Notes: a model not told the origin generated them from the letters alone. A stretch of 64,000 bases of DNA from Acidobacteriota bacterium (GCA_016712445.1 JADJRB010000001.1:186001-250000); one strand, 5' to 3'. Shown: positions 1-9,420, numbered from the stretch's first letter. Numbers and translations: made by a program.

Positions 1-2
1 AT

Positions 3-422
3 GACGGCGAAGTGATCGCCGGCGCGCTGATCGGCGCGTTTGCGGGCGGCGCCATCGGCAACTCGGTTGCCAAGGATACGGGCCCGGATTGCCAGGTGGC
101 GTATGCGCCCTATGGCTATTCCTCCTCGCCCAGCGGCTCGATCCCGCGCACCACCGACGGTCTCTATGGCGGGCCGGAGACGATGGGCCGGCCGGGCAGC
201 TATCCGGCCGCCTATCCTTCCCAGCCGTCCTATCCTTCGTACCCGGACTATCGTGACGAGCCGCGCTATCAGGAGCCTGCACGTGACTGCCGCGTGATCC
301 AGCGCGAGACGCGCCTGCCCGACGGACAGGTCGAACGCGATCCGGTGACTGCCTGCTGGGACGAGCGCACGCGCACCTGGCAGGTGCAGGACGGGTTTAC
401 TGACGCGCCCTACGGCTACTGA
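3..422 (+). CDS. Glycine-zipper envelope protein, 5' end outside the window
   Basis: The reading frame is open from the first bases and has no convincing start, so the N-terminus lies to the left of the window. The visible part opens with a glycine-zipper segment (repeated G/A every third or fourth residue, ending GGAIGNS), as in Rickettsia 17 kDa-antigen-like and other glycine-zipper 2TM envelope proteins. A Tyr/Pro/Ser-rich linker and a short C-terminal domain with two cysteines follow. Such proteins usually sit in or near the outer membrane, and no specific function can be assigned. The stop codon overlaps the 3' end of the convergent methyltransferase gene by 7 bases. A GTG at 12 is in frame but falls inside the zipper, so I do not take it as the start. 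Confidence 0.75.
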   Translation, partial: DGEVIAGALIGAFAGGAIGNSVAKDTGPDCQVAYAPYGYSSSPSGSIPRTTDGLYGGPETMGRPGSYPAAYPSQPSYPSYPDYRDEPRYQEPARDCRVIQRETRLPDGQVERDPVTACWDERTRTWQVQDGFTDAPYGY

Positions 423-1165
423 GCCCGCGCGCAGACTAGCCATTCCCGGTTGCCATCGCCGCCGGGGACGGGACTGGGCTGGGGACCTTCGGGAACCCAG
501 CCTTTTTCATTGAGCCAGACGAGGAAAGCTGCGAGCGCGGTTTCAGTCGCGGCGTCATCCGTGACGAGGCCGCCCTTGCCGACATTCGCCGGGCCGACTT
601 CGAACTGGGGCTTGAAGAGGGCGATGAGCACGGCGCCCGGCGCGGCGAGTGACAGGGGCACGTCGAGCACCTTGGCGAGCGAGACAAAGCTCAGGTCACA
701 GACGATCAGCTGCGGCGGCGCGGCGAGCCTCCCGGGCGTGAGATCGCGGGCGTTCAGACGTTCATGCGAAGTGACGCGCGCATCGCCTGCAATCTTCTCA
801 TGCAACTGGCCGTGGCCGACATCGACACAGGTGACATGCGCCGCGCCGGCGCGCAGCAGCACGTCTGTGAAGCCGCCGGTCGACGCGCCGAGATCGAGAC
901 AGGTGAGACCTGCCGGATCGATGCCGAAGACGTCCAGCGCGCGCGCCAGTTTGAGGCCGCCGCGCGAGACGTAAGGGTGCGCCGCCTCGGCTTCGATGAC
1001 GGCATCGGAGGAGAGCGTTTCGGACGGCTTGGCGACGCGCTTTCCATTTGCGGTGACGTGGCCGGCGGCGATTGCGGCCTGCGCGGCGGCTCGGCTGCCG
1101 AAATGGCCGAGCGCGACAAGCATTTTATCGGCGCGGCCGGTTTCTGGTGAACTTCTGTCTGACAT
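416..1165 (-). CDS. tlyA: TlyA family rRNA methyltransferase / hemolysin-like protein
   Basis: 249 aa. The N-terminus has an S4-like RNA-binding domain (about residues 10-70, with AxAAIAAGHVTANGK and KPSE). A Rossmann methyltransferase domain follows, with the SAM motif LDLGASTGGFTD near residue 90 and VDVGHGQL, VCDLSFVS and ALFKPQFEVG downstream. This order is typical of TlyA, which 2'-O-methylates ribosomal RNA in the family's characterised members. The reading frame extends upstream to 1561, but that part has no S4 similarity and runs antisense to sodC. The ATG at 1165 begins just before the S4 domain and gives the usual family length. The gene is divergent from sodC with about 50 bases between them. 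Confidence 0.9.
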   Translation of the reverse strand: MSDRSSPETGRADKMLVALGHFGSRAAAQAAIAAGHVTANGKRVAKPSETLSSDAVIEAEAAHPYVSRGGLKLARALDVFGIDPAGLTCLDLGASTGGFTDVLLRAGAAHVTCVDVGHGQLHEKIAGDARVTSHERLNARDLTPGRLAAPPQLIVCDLSFVSLAKVLDVPLSLAAPGAVLIALFKPQFEVGPANVGKGGLVTDDAATETALAAFLVWLNEKGWVPEGPQPSPVPGGDGNREWLVCARAQ

Positions 1166-1213
1166 GCGCGTAGATTGCCTTATACTTTCAGCCAATTCGA
1201 CAGGAGACTCGCC

Positions 1214-1783
1214 ATGTTCGTTCGCCTCGCCCTCGCTGCCTCTGCCCTCACGCTGGGGGCCTGCGCAAGTGCCCAAGGTGCAGGGCACGACATGTCGGCG
1301 GCAGATCACGCCGCGCACATGATGACGCCGGTGCCTGCGCCAGCCAGTGCGAGCACGAGCGTTCTCGGCATGGATGGCAGCCCGATCGGCACGCTGAGCG
1401 CGGTCCAGGGCACGAAAGGCGTGCTGATCCGCGTCGAGATCGAGGCGGGCGGGCTGACCGAAGGCTGGCATGGCATCCACCTGCATGCGGTCGGCGATTG
1501 CTCCGATACCGGCACGTACAAGCTTTCGGGCGGCCATGAAGGCATGATGGAAGGCGGGCACGGCCTGCTCAACCCGGCCGGGCCCGAGGAGGGCGACCTC
1601 CCGAACATCTGGGCGGGCGCTGACGGGTCAGCGAAATACGAAGCCTATTCCAGCCTGTTTGAACTCGCACCGGCGCTCGACGATGACGGCCTTGCGCTGA
1701 TCATCCATGCCTCGCCCGACGACCACACGACGCAGCCGATTGGCGGCGCGGGTGCGCGCGTGGCGTGCGGCGCGATGAACTGA
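1214..1783 (+). CDS. sodC: Cu/Zn superoxide dismutase-like lipoprotein
   Basis: 189 aa with a lipoprotein signal (lipobox LGAC, Cys17). The ATG at 1214 follows an AGGAGA ribosome-binding site; an upstream in-frame ATG at 1175 would disrupt the signal peptide. Periplasmic SodC proteins convert superoxide to peroxide and oxygen. Visible landmarks are the copper-ligand HxH (His89, His91) in HLHAVGDC, His108 and His116, GDLPN with Asp128, the third copper histidine in IIHASPDD (His165), and the C-terminal GARVACG with the active-site Arg and disulfide Cys. The usual GPHAGDLPN is here GPEEGDLPN, so the residue that normally supplies a zinc-ligand histidine is Glu125. The metal site may therefore be altered. 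Family assignment is firm, but full activity is less certain. Confidence 0.88.
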   Translation: MFVRLALAASALTLGACASAQGAGHDMSAADHAAHMMTPVPAPASASTSVLGMDGSPIGTLSAVQGTKGVLIRVEIEAGGLTEGWHGIHLHAVGDCSDTGTYKLSGGHEGMMEGGHGLLNPAGPEEGDLPNIWAGADGSAKYEAYSSLFELAPALDDDGLALIIHASPDDHTTQPIGGAGARVACGAMN

Positions 1784-1792
1784 CGCTGTCGG

Positions 1793-2272
1793 TCAGCGTC
1801 GGCGTCCCGCACCGAACAGGAGCAGGACGCCGCGCAGCAGGACGCCAAGGATGGCCCCGGCCGGCGCGCCCGCGAGTGCGGGTGTGACGACATCGGCGTT
1901 GAGACCGTCGAGCCAGACCATGAACCCAGCCGCTCCAAGGCCGCCGATGAGCCCGCCGACGATAAGCCATTGCGGCAGTCCGCCGAGGCTGCGGTTGACG
2001 GCGCCGGCGCCGAAGCCGCGCATCATGCCTTGGAACAGCCGGGCAGCGACCGCCGTGAGCACGGCGCAGACTGCGGCGGGCGGGATGGCTTCTAAGGCCA
2101 GGTAGCCGAGCCCGAAACCCATGAGGCCGCCGACAATCAGCCAGGCCGAAACGATGGGCGCCTTGAGTACGGCCGGTCCGCGAGGTCCGCCTGACGCCGC
2201 CTGCCGGGCCGCCTCCTGATCTTCCTGATGGCGCCGGGCGATGGCGTTCAATTCGTCCATCGGGTGCTGCAT
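1793..2272 (-). CDS. Small integral membrane protein of unknown function
   Basis: 159 aa. A charged N-terminal helix (ELNAIARRHQEDQEAARQ) is followed by about four hydrophobic segments rich in Gly and Ala, then a short basic tail ending GRRR. I chose the ATG at 2272; the longer frame to 2464 adds a Pro/Arg-rich stretch that looks non-coding. It converges on sodC (10 bases between stops) and is divergent from the amidase gene. I do not recognise a named family. Confidence 0.6.
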   Translation of the reverse strand: MQHPMDELNAIARRHQEDQEAARQAASGGPRGPAVLKAPIVSAWLIVGGLMGFGLGYLALEAIPPAAVCAVLTAVAARLFQGMMRGFGAGAVNRSLGGLPQWLIVGGLIGGLGAAGFMVWLDGLNADVVTPALAGAPAGAILGVLLRGVLLLFGAGRRR

Positions 2273-2418
2273 GGCAATTCGTCCCCCAGCCGGCGCGGCG
2301 GCGCCGACGCGCAAGGTATGGCCCCGCGCCGCGACGGCGGCAATGGAGTTGCGAGCTGTCTTGCGCGGCGGCGCGCCCGGCGGCACGGTGGCCGGCAAGA
2401 GAATCCGGGGAGGATCAC

Positions 2419-3909
2419 ATGCCAAGACTGTCCCGCCGCGCCATGCTGGCCGGCAGCGCCGCAACGATTGCCGTTGCCGCCTGTTCGCGCGCGCCGAAGG
2501 AAGAGACGCCCGCGCCGGCGCGCGTGGTGCCCGATTATGCCGACGGGGTCGCGATGGCGGCGGGGATTGCCGCCGGCGAAACGACCGCGCTGGAACAGGT
2601 TGAAGCCGCTATAAACCGGGCCAAGGCGGTCGAGCCGCAGGTCAACGGGATTGTTACGGAGACGTTCGAGTCCGCGCGGTCGGACGCGGCTGGACTACTG
2701 TCCGGCGCATTCGCGGGCGTTCCGACCTTCATCAAGGACCTGATCGACTGGAAGGGTGCACCCACGCTCGCGGGAAGCCGGGGGCTCGCGGGCCGGGTGG
2801 CGACCAGCGACAACCCGTTTGCCAGCAAGTGGCGCGGCGCAGGTCTCGTCTCGCTCGGGAAGTCCGCCACGCCCGAAGCGGGCCTGATTTCGTCGACCGA
2901 GCCGTTGTCGAACGGGCCGACGCACAATCCCTGGGACCTGACACGGATTCCGGGCGGATCGTCCGGCGGGGCGGCAGCCTTGGTGGCGGCCCGCGTCGTG
3001 CCGTTCGCGCACGCCAGCGATGGCGGCGGCTCGATCCGCATTCCGGCCTCGACCTGCGGCGTGTTCGGCCTGAAGCCGTCGCGCGACCGGCTGCCCTACA
3101 GCGAACCGGGCGAAGCGCCGCCGCTGCAAATCTCCGTGAACCATGCCGTGACGATCAGCGTGCGGGATTCGATCGCGCTGTTCCGGATGGCCGAAGCGAA
3201 TGACGGCACCTACCCGCCGCTCGGCGAGATCCAGCCGTTGCAGCGGCGGTTGCGGATCGGGTTTGCGCCTGAGCCCATTGGGGGAACGCCGCTGGACGCC
3301 GACACACGCAAGGGATTGGAAGGCGTGGCGCAGCTGTGCCGCGACCTCGGCCATACGGTGGTGGACTACACCCTGCCGATGGACGGGCCGAAGTTCACCG
3401 ATGCCTTCATTCTGTATTGGGCCTCTGGCGCTGCGCAGTTTGCGCAGCAAGTGTCGGCATTCGCCGGCAAGCCGGTGGGTCCCGACATCGTGGAGCCGTG
3501 GACGCTGGGACTTGCCGGCATGGCGGCGCAGCGCATGGGCGAAGTTCCGGATACGATTGCCTACCTGAAGGCCTTCGAAGCCCAGTACGAGACCTTCTTC
3601 AGTTCGCTGGACATCATCCTGACGCCGGTGACCGGCAGCCCCGCCGTTCCGATTGGCGAGCAGGCGCCGGACGGGGATTTCGATACCGTGATGGCGAACG
3701 TGCTGAGGTTTGTCGCCTATACGTCCCCGATGAACGTGGCCGGGGCGGCGTCGATGAGTGTGCCGCTGGCCTGGTCGCCGGGCGGTTTGCCCATCGGGGC
3801 GATGTTCTCCGGCCGCAAGGGCGACGACGGCCTGCTGTTCGAGCTGGCGCTTGAGCTGGAAGCGGCGCGACCCTGGGCGAGCCGGAAGCCGCCGGTTTCG
3901 GCTGCCTGA
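2419..3909 (+). CDS. Amidase signature family hydrolase, exported lipoprotein
   Basis: 496 aa. The N-terminus carries a twin-arginine-like motif (SRRAML) and ends in a lipobox (VAAC, Cys22), so the enzyme is probably exported and lipid-anchored. The amidase-signature triad is visible: Lys106 in FIKDL, cis-Ser Ser181 in PGGSSGG and the nucleophile Ser205 in DGGGSIRIPAS, with the standard 24-residue gap between the serines. The family hydrolyses C-N amide bonds; the substrate cannot be told from sequence. Length is normal. It is divergent from the small membrane protein gene, with about 145 bases for promoters. No other amide-metabolism gene is adjacent. Confidence 0.9.
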   Translation: MPRLSRRAMLAGSAATIAVAACSRAPKEETPAPARVVPDYADGVAMAAGIAAGETTALEQVEAAINRAKAVEPQVNGIVTETFESARSDAAGLLSGAFAGVPTFIKDLIDWKGAPTLAGSRGLAGRVATSDNPFASKWRGAGLVSLGKSATPEAGLISSTEPLSNGPTHNPWDLTRIPGGSSGGAAALVAARVVPFAHASDGGGSIRIPASTCGVFGLKPSRDRLPYSEPGEAPPLQISVNHAVTISVRDSIALFRMAEANDGTYPPLGEIQPLQRRLRIGFAPEPIGGTPLDADTRKGLEGVAQLCRDLGHTVVDYTLPMDGPKFTDAFILYWASGAAQFAQQVSAFAGKPVGPDIVEPWTLGLAGMAAQRMGEVPDTIAYLKAFEAQYETFFSSLDIILTPVTGSPAVPIGEQAPDGDFDTVMANVLRFVAYTSPMNVAGAASMSVPLAWSPGGLPIGAMFSGRKGDDGLLFELALELEAARPWASRKPPVSAA

Positions 3910-4081
3910 CGCCCCGGAAGGCCCTGAAACTGAAGACTTCTGACGGCTGAATTAACCATAATCTTCCGGTTGTTTGCCGGGTGGAAAGTGGTGCTGAGAT
4001 AATTATTGCGGGCGCGAAAGATGACTCTCGCGTCACTCAATACTATCTTACCGCGCACACCTCCCAGGAAAGCCCGCCCCC

Positions 4082-5158
4082 GTGAACCGTTCAACGATCA
4101 TTGCCGCCGCCATCCTGGCAGCCATCGTGCTGTATTTTGGAGCCCGAAGCCTGATGCGCGGAAGCATTGGCTCGGAAAACGCGCCGGTCGCCTCGCAGGC
4201 GCCGGCCGACGTCACCGATGCGATTGTCCTGCAGGCCGCCAGCGAGCCGCACGAATTGCGGATCATCGCCAAGGGCCGCTCGGCGCCGGACAAATCCGTG
4301 ACCGTGAAATCGGGCACGTCGGGCACGGTTGTGTCGACCCCCGTGCGCGAAGGCACCTTCGTCAAACAGGGCGCGCTGCTGTGCGGACTGGACGTGGAAG
4401 CCCGCAGCGCGCGCGTGAAGGAAGCGGAAGCCGCGCGCGACTCCGCCCGCATCGATTATGAAGCCGCGGTGTCGCTGGCCGCGAAGGGCCTCGCGCCGGC
4501 CAACCGCGAACTGGCCGCGAAGGCTTCGCTGGACTCGGCTGAGGCCGCTGTGAATGCCGCGCGGGTGGAACTCGGCCGGACGCAGATCCGCGCGCCGTTC
4601 GACGGTGTGTTCGAACAACGCCTGGCAGAGGCCGGCGACTATCTTGGACCGGGTTCTGCGTGCGGCCTGCTGGTCGACCTCAGCCCGGTGATCGTGGCGG
4701 CGGAAGTGACCGAAGCCGAAGCTGGCCTCCTGAAGCCGGGTATGGAGGGCACGGCCCTGCTGGCCGACGGACGCACCTTCCCGGCCAAGCTGCGCTACGT
4801 GGCGCGCGCGGCCAGCAACCAGACGCGGACCTTTCCGGTGGAAGCTGAACTGGTGACCGGCGACGCTCCGGTCTCGGCCGGCGTGACCGCAACGCTGACG
4901 GTGCCCGCTGGCAAGGTGCCGGCCACACTGATCCAGCGCTCGCTGCTGACATTGTCCGACGCCGGAGAATTGGGCGTGCGCTACGTGAAGGCCGACAAGA
5001 CGGTTGCATTCGCGCCGATCCGGGTGATCGACGAGACGCAGGCCGGCGCCTGGGTGACGGGCCTGCCGGAAACCGCGACGCTGATTGCGATCGGTCAGGA
5101 CTACCTGAATGACGGCGTGAAAGTGAACCCTGTTGCGCAAGGCGGAGCAACGCCATGA
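4082..5158 (+). CDS. RND efflux periplasmic adaptor subunit (membrane fusion protein)
   Basis: 358 aa. The GTG start at 4082 follows AGGAAAG. One N-terminal membrane anchor (residues 5-22) precedes the adaptor fold. A lipoyl/biotinyl-like half-motif sits around SGTSGTVVSTPVREGTFVKQGALLC, a short alpha-hairpin (EAEAARDSARIDYEAAV...) follows, then the second half-motif RTQIRAPFDGVFEQRLAEAGDYL, and beta-barrel domains to the end. Adaptors of this kind link an inner-membrane RND pump to an outer-membrane channel. The stop overlaps the pump gene's ATG (ATGA), which indicates translational coupling. No TolC-like gene or regulator lies beside it, so the outer channel must be encoded elsewhere. Substrate is unknown. 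Confidence 0.92.
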   Translation: MNRSTIIAAAILAAIVLYFGARSLMRGSIGSENAPVASQAPADVTDAIVLQAASEPHELRIIAKGRSAPDKSVTVKSGTSGTVVSTPVREGTFVKQGALLCGLDVEARSARVKEAEAARDSARIDYEAAVSLAAKGLAPANRELAAKASLDSAEAAVNAARVELGRTQIRAPFDGVFEQRLAEAGDYLGPGSACGLLVDLSPVIVAAEVTEAEAGLLKPGMEGTALLADGRTFPAKLRYVARAASNQTRTFPVEAELVTGDAPVSAGVTATLTVPAGKVPATLIQRSLLTLSDAGELGVRYVKADKTVAFAPIRVIDETQAGAWVTGLPETATLIAIGQDYLNDGVKVNPVAQGGATP

Positions 5159-8100
5159 ACGCCCTCATCGACGGCGCCATTGGCCGCGCGAGGATGGTGA
5201 TTGCCATCCTGATCTGCTCGGTCATCGCGGGCACGATGGCCTACATCAACCTGCCCAAGGAAGCCGACCCGGACATTCCGATCCCGGTCGTTGCGATCAC
5301 CGTGCCGCTCGCGGGCGTGACGCCGGAAGACGCCGAACGGCTGCTGGTGCGCCCGATCGAACAGGAAGTGCAATCGCTCGAAGGGCTGGACACGTTTTCG
5401 TCCTACGCCGCTGAAGGCGCCGCGACGCTGATCCTGCGCTTCGAGATCGACGTGGACGTCGACCAGGCCGTGCTGGACGTCAAGGACAAGGTGGACATGG
5501 CGAAGCGGTATTTCCCCGCTGACGCGCGCGAACCCATCGTGACCGAATTCAACGCCGCGCAGTTTCCTGTGATGGTGATCAACATCTATGGCGACGCGCC
5601 GGAACGCGGGCTTGCCAAGATTGCCGAGGACCTGAAGGACCGCCTGGAAACCGACCCCGGCGTGCTGGAAGCGCGCGTGCAGGGCAAGCGCGAAGAACTG
5701 CTCGAGATCGTCATCGATCCCGTCAAGCTTGAGGCCTACAATATCTCCTACCAGGAGATCTATTCGGTTGTTGCGTCGAACAACCAGCTGGTTCCGGCCG
5801 GCCAGATCGACACCGGACAGGGCAGCTTCTCGGTCAAGGTTCCCGGCATCATCCGGACCGGCGCTGACGCGCTGAACCTGCCGATCAAGCGCACGGCCGA
5901 CGCCGTGGTGACGTTGTCCGACGTGGCCGAGGTGCGCCGCACGTTCAAGGACGCAACGGGTTCTGCGACGTTCAACGGCGAGAAGGGCTTGCTGGTCGAA
6001 GTTGTGAAGCGCACGGGCGCCAACATTCTCGATACGGCAAACAATGTCCGCGACATCGTCAAGGACGAAAGCAAGAAATGGCCGCCGACCGTGCGCGCCG
6101 AAATTACGTCGGACGGGTCCGAACTGATCGGCTCGCAGCTCGGGACGCTTCAGAGCTCGATCATGACGGCCATCCTACTGGTGATGATCGTCGTGGTTGC
6201 CGCGCTCGGCATCCGGTCCGCGACGCTGGTCGGTATCGCGATCCCCTCGTCGTTCGTGATCGCGTTCCTGTTCCTCGGCGCGTTCGGCTACACGATCAAC
6301 ATGATGGTGATGTTCGGCATGGTGATTGCCGTCGGTATCCTCGTCGATGGCGGTATCGTGGTGACCGAATATGCCGACCGGAAGATGGCCGAAGGCATGA
6401 ACCGGAAGGACGCCTACGCCCTCGCAGGAAAGCGCATGTTCTGGCCGATCGTGTCCTCGACCTTGACGACGCTGGCAGCGTTCGTGCCGTTCCTGTTCTG
6501 GAACTCGATGCCCGGCAAGTTCATGGCATACCTGCCGCTGACACTGATCTTCGTGCTGACGTCATCGCTCGTCGTGGCGCTGATTTTCCTGCCGGTGCTC
6601 GGCACGGTGATTGGCGGGCGCTCAGGCGGCAAGGATGAAAACCTGTCGGCGCTGGCCGCAGACGGCGACCCGCGCAAGACGACCGGCTGGATCGGCGCTT
6701 ACGTGAAGGTCGTATCGGAAACCGTACGCCGGCCGCTGATCACCACCGCAGCCGTGTTCGCCACCGTGATTGCAATTTTCATGTGGTTCGGCTCGGAGCA
6801 GCACAAGACCGAGTTCTTCCTCGATATCGAACCTGAGCAGGCCTACGTGTTCGTGCAGGCGCAGGGCGCCCTGTCGGCTGAAGAAAAGGCCAAACTGGTA
6901 AAGGTGGCGGAGGACGAAATCGCCGGCCTTGACGGGATCGCGGCGCTCTCGACGCGCACCGGGGTGAGCCAGGGTATCAGCTTTGACGGTGTCGGCGACA
7001 TCCCGCAGGACACGATCGGCCAGATCCTGATGGATCTCTACACGACGTCTGACGGCCCCTATGATGCGCGCCAGACGCTTGATGAAGTGCGCGCGCGGCT
7101 TTCAGCCCTTCCGGCGATGCGGTTCGAGATCCAGTCGCGCGAGCAAGGCCCGCCGGGCGGCAAGGACATCCAGGTCGCGCTGCTGAGCAACAATACGGAA
7201 GACCTCGACAAGACCGCCACGGCCATCCGTAGCTGGCTGGAAGCGCGCAGCGACGTGATCGAGATCGACGACTCGCGGCCCCTGCCCGGCGTCGAATACC
7301 AGCTCACGGTCGACCGTGCCGAGGCCGGCAAGTTCGGCGTTGATGTCGCTCAGGTCGGCGCAGCCGTCCAGCTGATCACCAATGGCGTGCTCGTCGGCCG
7401 CTACCGCCCCGACGACTCCAACGAGGAAGTCGACATCCGTGTCCGCTTCCCGGAAGAAGACCGCTCGGCCTCCGCCATCGATGCGCTGAAGATCGCAACG
7501 CCGCAAGGCAACGTACCGCTGTCGCTGTTCGTGACGCGTGAGGCAGCGCCCCGGATCAGCCAGATCGAACGGCGCGACGGCAAACGCGTGATCGACGTGC
7601 GCGGCAATGCGCGCGAACAGGGCGCGGGCGCCGCGATCGTGGCGGAGCTCAAGGAATGGCTGAGCACGCAAGACCTGCCGACCGGCCTCGAAGTGAAGTT
7701 TGAAGGCGCCGACGAGGACACCGCGGAAGCCGGCGCATTCTTCGTGGGCGCGGCGCTTGCCGCCCTGTTCATGATGGCGGTGATCCTGCTCTGGCAATAC
7801 AACAACTTCTGGCAGGTCGTCCTGACACTGTCGGCAGTGATCATCTCGACGGCGGGCGTGCTCGTCGGCATCAACTTGCTGCTGCCCTATGTCAGTATCC
7901 TGATGATCGGCACGGGCATCGTGGCGCTTGCGGGGATCGTTGTGAACAACAACATCATCCTGATCGACACCTACAACCGCCTGAAGGAAGACGGCCGCTC
8001 GTCGGAAGATGCCGCCATCGCAACCGCGGCGCAGCGCATCCGCCCGATCCTGCTGACCACGTTCACGACGGTTCTGGGTCTGCTCCCCATGATCTTCCAG

Positions 8101-8385
8101 ATGAACGTGAACTTCCGCGAAGGCGCGATCAATTTCGGCGGCGCAAGCTCCGAATGGTGGGTGCAGCTGGCGACAGCCGTGGTGTTCGGCCTCAGCTTCT
8201 CGACCATCGTCATCCTGCTGGTGACGCCGACCTGGCTTCTGGTGCCAGACCGGTTCGAGCGCCTCAGCAAGCGTCTCTGGAACCGGTACAGCCCCTGGGC
8301 CGCGCACGGCGAAGACGAGGCGGTGCCAAGCGCGGCCAACGACGTGGGCGAAAAGAAGAACCTGCTGCCACCCGCCGCAGAATGA
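5155..8385 (+). CDS. RND efflux pump inner-membrane permease (AcrB/HAE-like)
   Basis: 1076 aa, the normal length for an RND transporter. The pattern is TM1 near residues 12-30, a large periplasmic loop, a block of membrane helices around 340-480, another near 530-550, a second periplasmic loop, and a final helix block from about 865 to 1035. It should export small hydrophobic compounds using the proton gradient together with the adaptor encoded just upstream. In the fourth helix the usual Asp-Asp pair reads Asp398-Gly (ILVDGGIVVTEY), and the helix corresponding to the AcrB lysine region reads GIVVNNNIILID. This places the protein in a branch distinct from AcrB. It overlaps the adaptor by 4 bases. 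Its stop directly abuts the stop of the convergent dehydrogenase gene. Confidence 0.93.
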   Translation: MNALIDGAIGRARMVIAILICSVIAGTMAYINLPKEADPDIPIPVVAITVPLAGVTPEDAERLLVRPIEQEVQSLEGLDTFSSYAAEGAATLILRFEIDVDVDQAVLDVKDKVDMAKRYFPADAREPIVTEFNAAQFPVMVINIYGDAPERGLAKIAEDLKDRLETDPGVLEARVQGKREELLEIVIDPVKLEAYNISYQEIYSVVASNNQLVPAGQIDTGQGSFSVKVPGIIRTGADALNLPIKRTADAVVTLSDVAEVRRTFKDATGSATFNGEKGLLVEVVKRTGANILDTANNVRDIVKDESKKWPPTVRAEITSDGSELIGSQLGTLQSSIMTAILLVMIVVVAALGIRSATLVGIAIPSSFVIAFLFLGAFGYTINMMVMFGMVIAVGILVDGGIVVTEYADRKMAEGMNRKDAYALAGKRMFWPIVSSTLTTLAAFVPFLFWNSMPGKFMAYLPLTLIFVLTSSLVVALIFLPVLGTVIGGRSGGKDENLSALAADGDPRKTTGWIGAYVKVVSETVRRPLITTAAVFATVIAIFMWFGSEQHKTEFFLDIEPEQAYVFVQAQGALSAEEKAKLVKVAEDEIAGLDGIAALSTRTGVSQGISFDGVGDIPQDTIGQILMDLYTTSDGPYDARQTLDEVRARLSALPAMRFEIQSREQGPPGGKDIQVALLSNNTEDLDKTATAIRSWLEARSDVIEIDDSRPLPGVEYQLTVDRAEAGKFGVDVAQVGAAVQLITNGVLVGRYRPDDSNEEVDIRVRFPEEDRSASAIDALKIATPQGNVPLSLFVTREAAPRISQIERRDGKRVIDVRGNAREQGAGAAIVAELKEWLSTQDLPTGLEVKFEGADEDTAEAGAFFVGAALAALFMMAVILLWQYNNFWQVVLTLSAVIISTAGVLVGINLLLPYVSILMIGTGIVALAGIVVNNNIILIDTYNRLKEDGRSSEDAAIATAAQRIRPILLTTFTTVLGLLPMIFQMNVNFREGAINFGGASSEWWVQLATAVVFGLSFSTIVILLVTPTWLLVPDRFERLSKRLWNRYSPWAAHGEDEAVPSAANDVGEKKNLLPPAAE

Positions 8386-9057
8386 TCACCAGGGCAGCGT
8401 CTTGCCCTGATAATCCATGAAGCGAAGTTCCTTCGAGGCGCCTGATCCGGTGATGACCTTGTAGAGGCCGGCGGCACTGTCCGCCGGCTCGACGGGCGCC
8501 TGTTCGCCGCCCATGTCGGTTTTCACCCAGCCCGGATGCAGGGCGAGGAGCGTGATGCCTTTCGCCGCCAGAGAGTGCGCCGCCGTGCGCAGCCCCATGT
8601 TGAGCCCGGCTTTCGACACACGGTACGCAAGGCCGAAAGCGGCATCGGCGTTCTGGATCGAACCCAGCTGGCTGGACAGGGCGACGGCGACCTTCGCCTT
8701 GCCGGCCTCGAGGTTGGGCGTCAGCGCATCGAGCACGCGGATCGGCGCAACGGTGTTCACACGCAGCAATTCCTCGAACCGGTCATAGTCAAGCCGGGGC
8801 ATGTCGGCCCGGTCGCCGAGGCCGGCGTTGTTGATGAGATAGTCGACCGGCTTGCCCTTCAGCGCGGCGGCGAGCGCCGCGATTGAGGCTGGGTCGGCAA
8901 CATCGAGTGCGTGCAGCTCGGCGCCGGTCGACTTCAGGTCTGCAGCCGCGGCGGGATCACGCGCCGTTGCTACGACGCTGTGGCCGTTTTTCTGGAACGC
9001 GCGCACGAGGGCGAGGCCGATGCCGCGATTGGCGCCGGTGATGAGGGTTGTCGGCAT
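8386..9057 (-). CDS. Short-chain dehydrogenase/reductase
   Basis: 223 aa. A classical SDR: the cofactor motif TGANRGIG at residues 7-14, NNAG at 76-79, catalytic Ser128/129 (ALSSQLGS), and the YxxxK pair Tyr145/Lys149 (YRVSK). The short length and the LHPGWVKTDMGG stretch resemble the C-factor (CsgA-like) subgroup of SDRs. It reduces or oxidises a carbonyl/hydroxyl substrate with NAD(P); the substrate is unknown. The small gene at 9092-9373 lies upstream on the same strand (34-base gap), so the two may be co-transcribed. Confidence 0.88.
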   Translation of the reverse strand: MPTTLITGANRGIGLALVRAFQKNGHSVVATARDPAAAADLKSTGAELHALDVADPASIAALAAALKGKPVDYLINNAGLGDRADMPRLDYDRFEELLRVNTVAPIRVLDALTPNLEAGKAKVAVALSSQLGSIQNADAAFGLAYRVSKAGLNMGLRTAAHSLAAKGITLLALHPGWVKTDMGGEQAPVEPADSAAGLYKVITGSGASKELRFMDYQGKTLPW

Positions 9058-9091
9058 GGGTGGTTCTCCGGAAATCCTGTTCCGGGAGAGC

Positions 9092-9373
9092 CTAGGCCTG
9101 CGGCGTGATCCGGTAAACCGCCGTTGCGGTCATCACGGTGGCGCCGTCGCCCTGGGCTGCGCCGCCTGTGAACAGGATGGTGCGCGTCTTGCGGTCCACG
9201 CGGGGCGAATAGGTGAGCTTTGCGGGATCTGCTCCGGCGGCGGCGACGTCGAAGGTCACCGAGACGAGGTCGACCGCATCCGGCGCGCATCTGGCCTCAG
9301 CATCGGCCCGGATGACCTGGATCAGGCGCAAGGCAATCGCCTCGTCCGGGCGGGTCAGGACTGTGTCGCTCAT
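9092..9373 (-). CDS. Small conserved-looking protein, possibly hot-dog-like
   Basis: 93 aa from the ATG at 9373 (MSDTVLTRPDEA). The protein has an N-terminal helix, then alternating strands, and ends ATVMTATAVYRI, which resembles the last strand of hot-dog-fold thioesterases. It is too short to be a complete one and lacks recognisable catalytic residues. I treat it as unknown. It probably shares a transcript with the SDR gene downstream. Confidence 0.55.
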   Translation of the reverse strand: MSDTVLTRPDEAIALRLIQVIRADAEARCAPDAVDLVSVTFDVAAAGADPAKLTYSPRVDRKTRTILFTGGAAQGDGATVMTATAVYRITPQA

Positions 9374-9420
9374 CTCGGGTCTCCGTGGCAGCCACAGGCG
9401 TCTAGCGGGCACGGCCGCAA

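Noticed and set aside
3952..3959. TTAACCAT, a CtrA half-site-like octamer upstream of the RND operon
   Set aside because: One half-site can occur by chance and there is no second TTAA at the correct spacing, so I do not call it a regulatory site.
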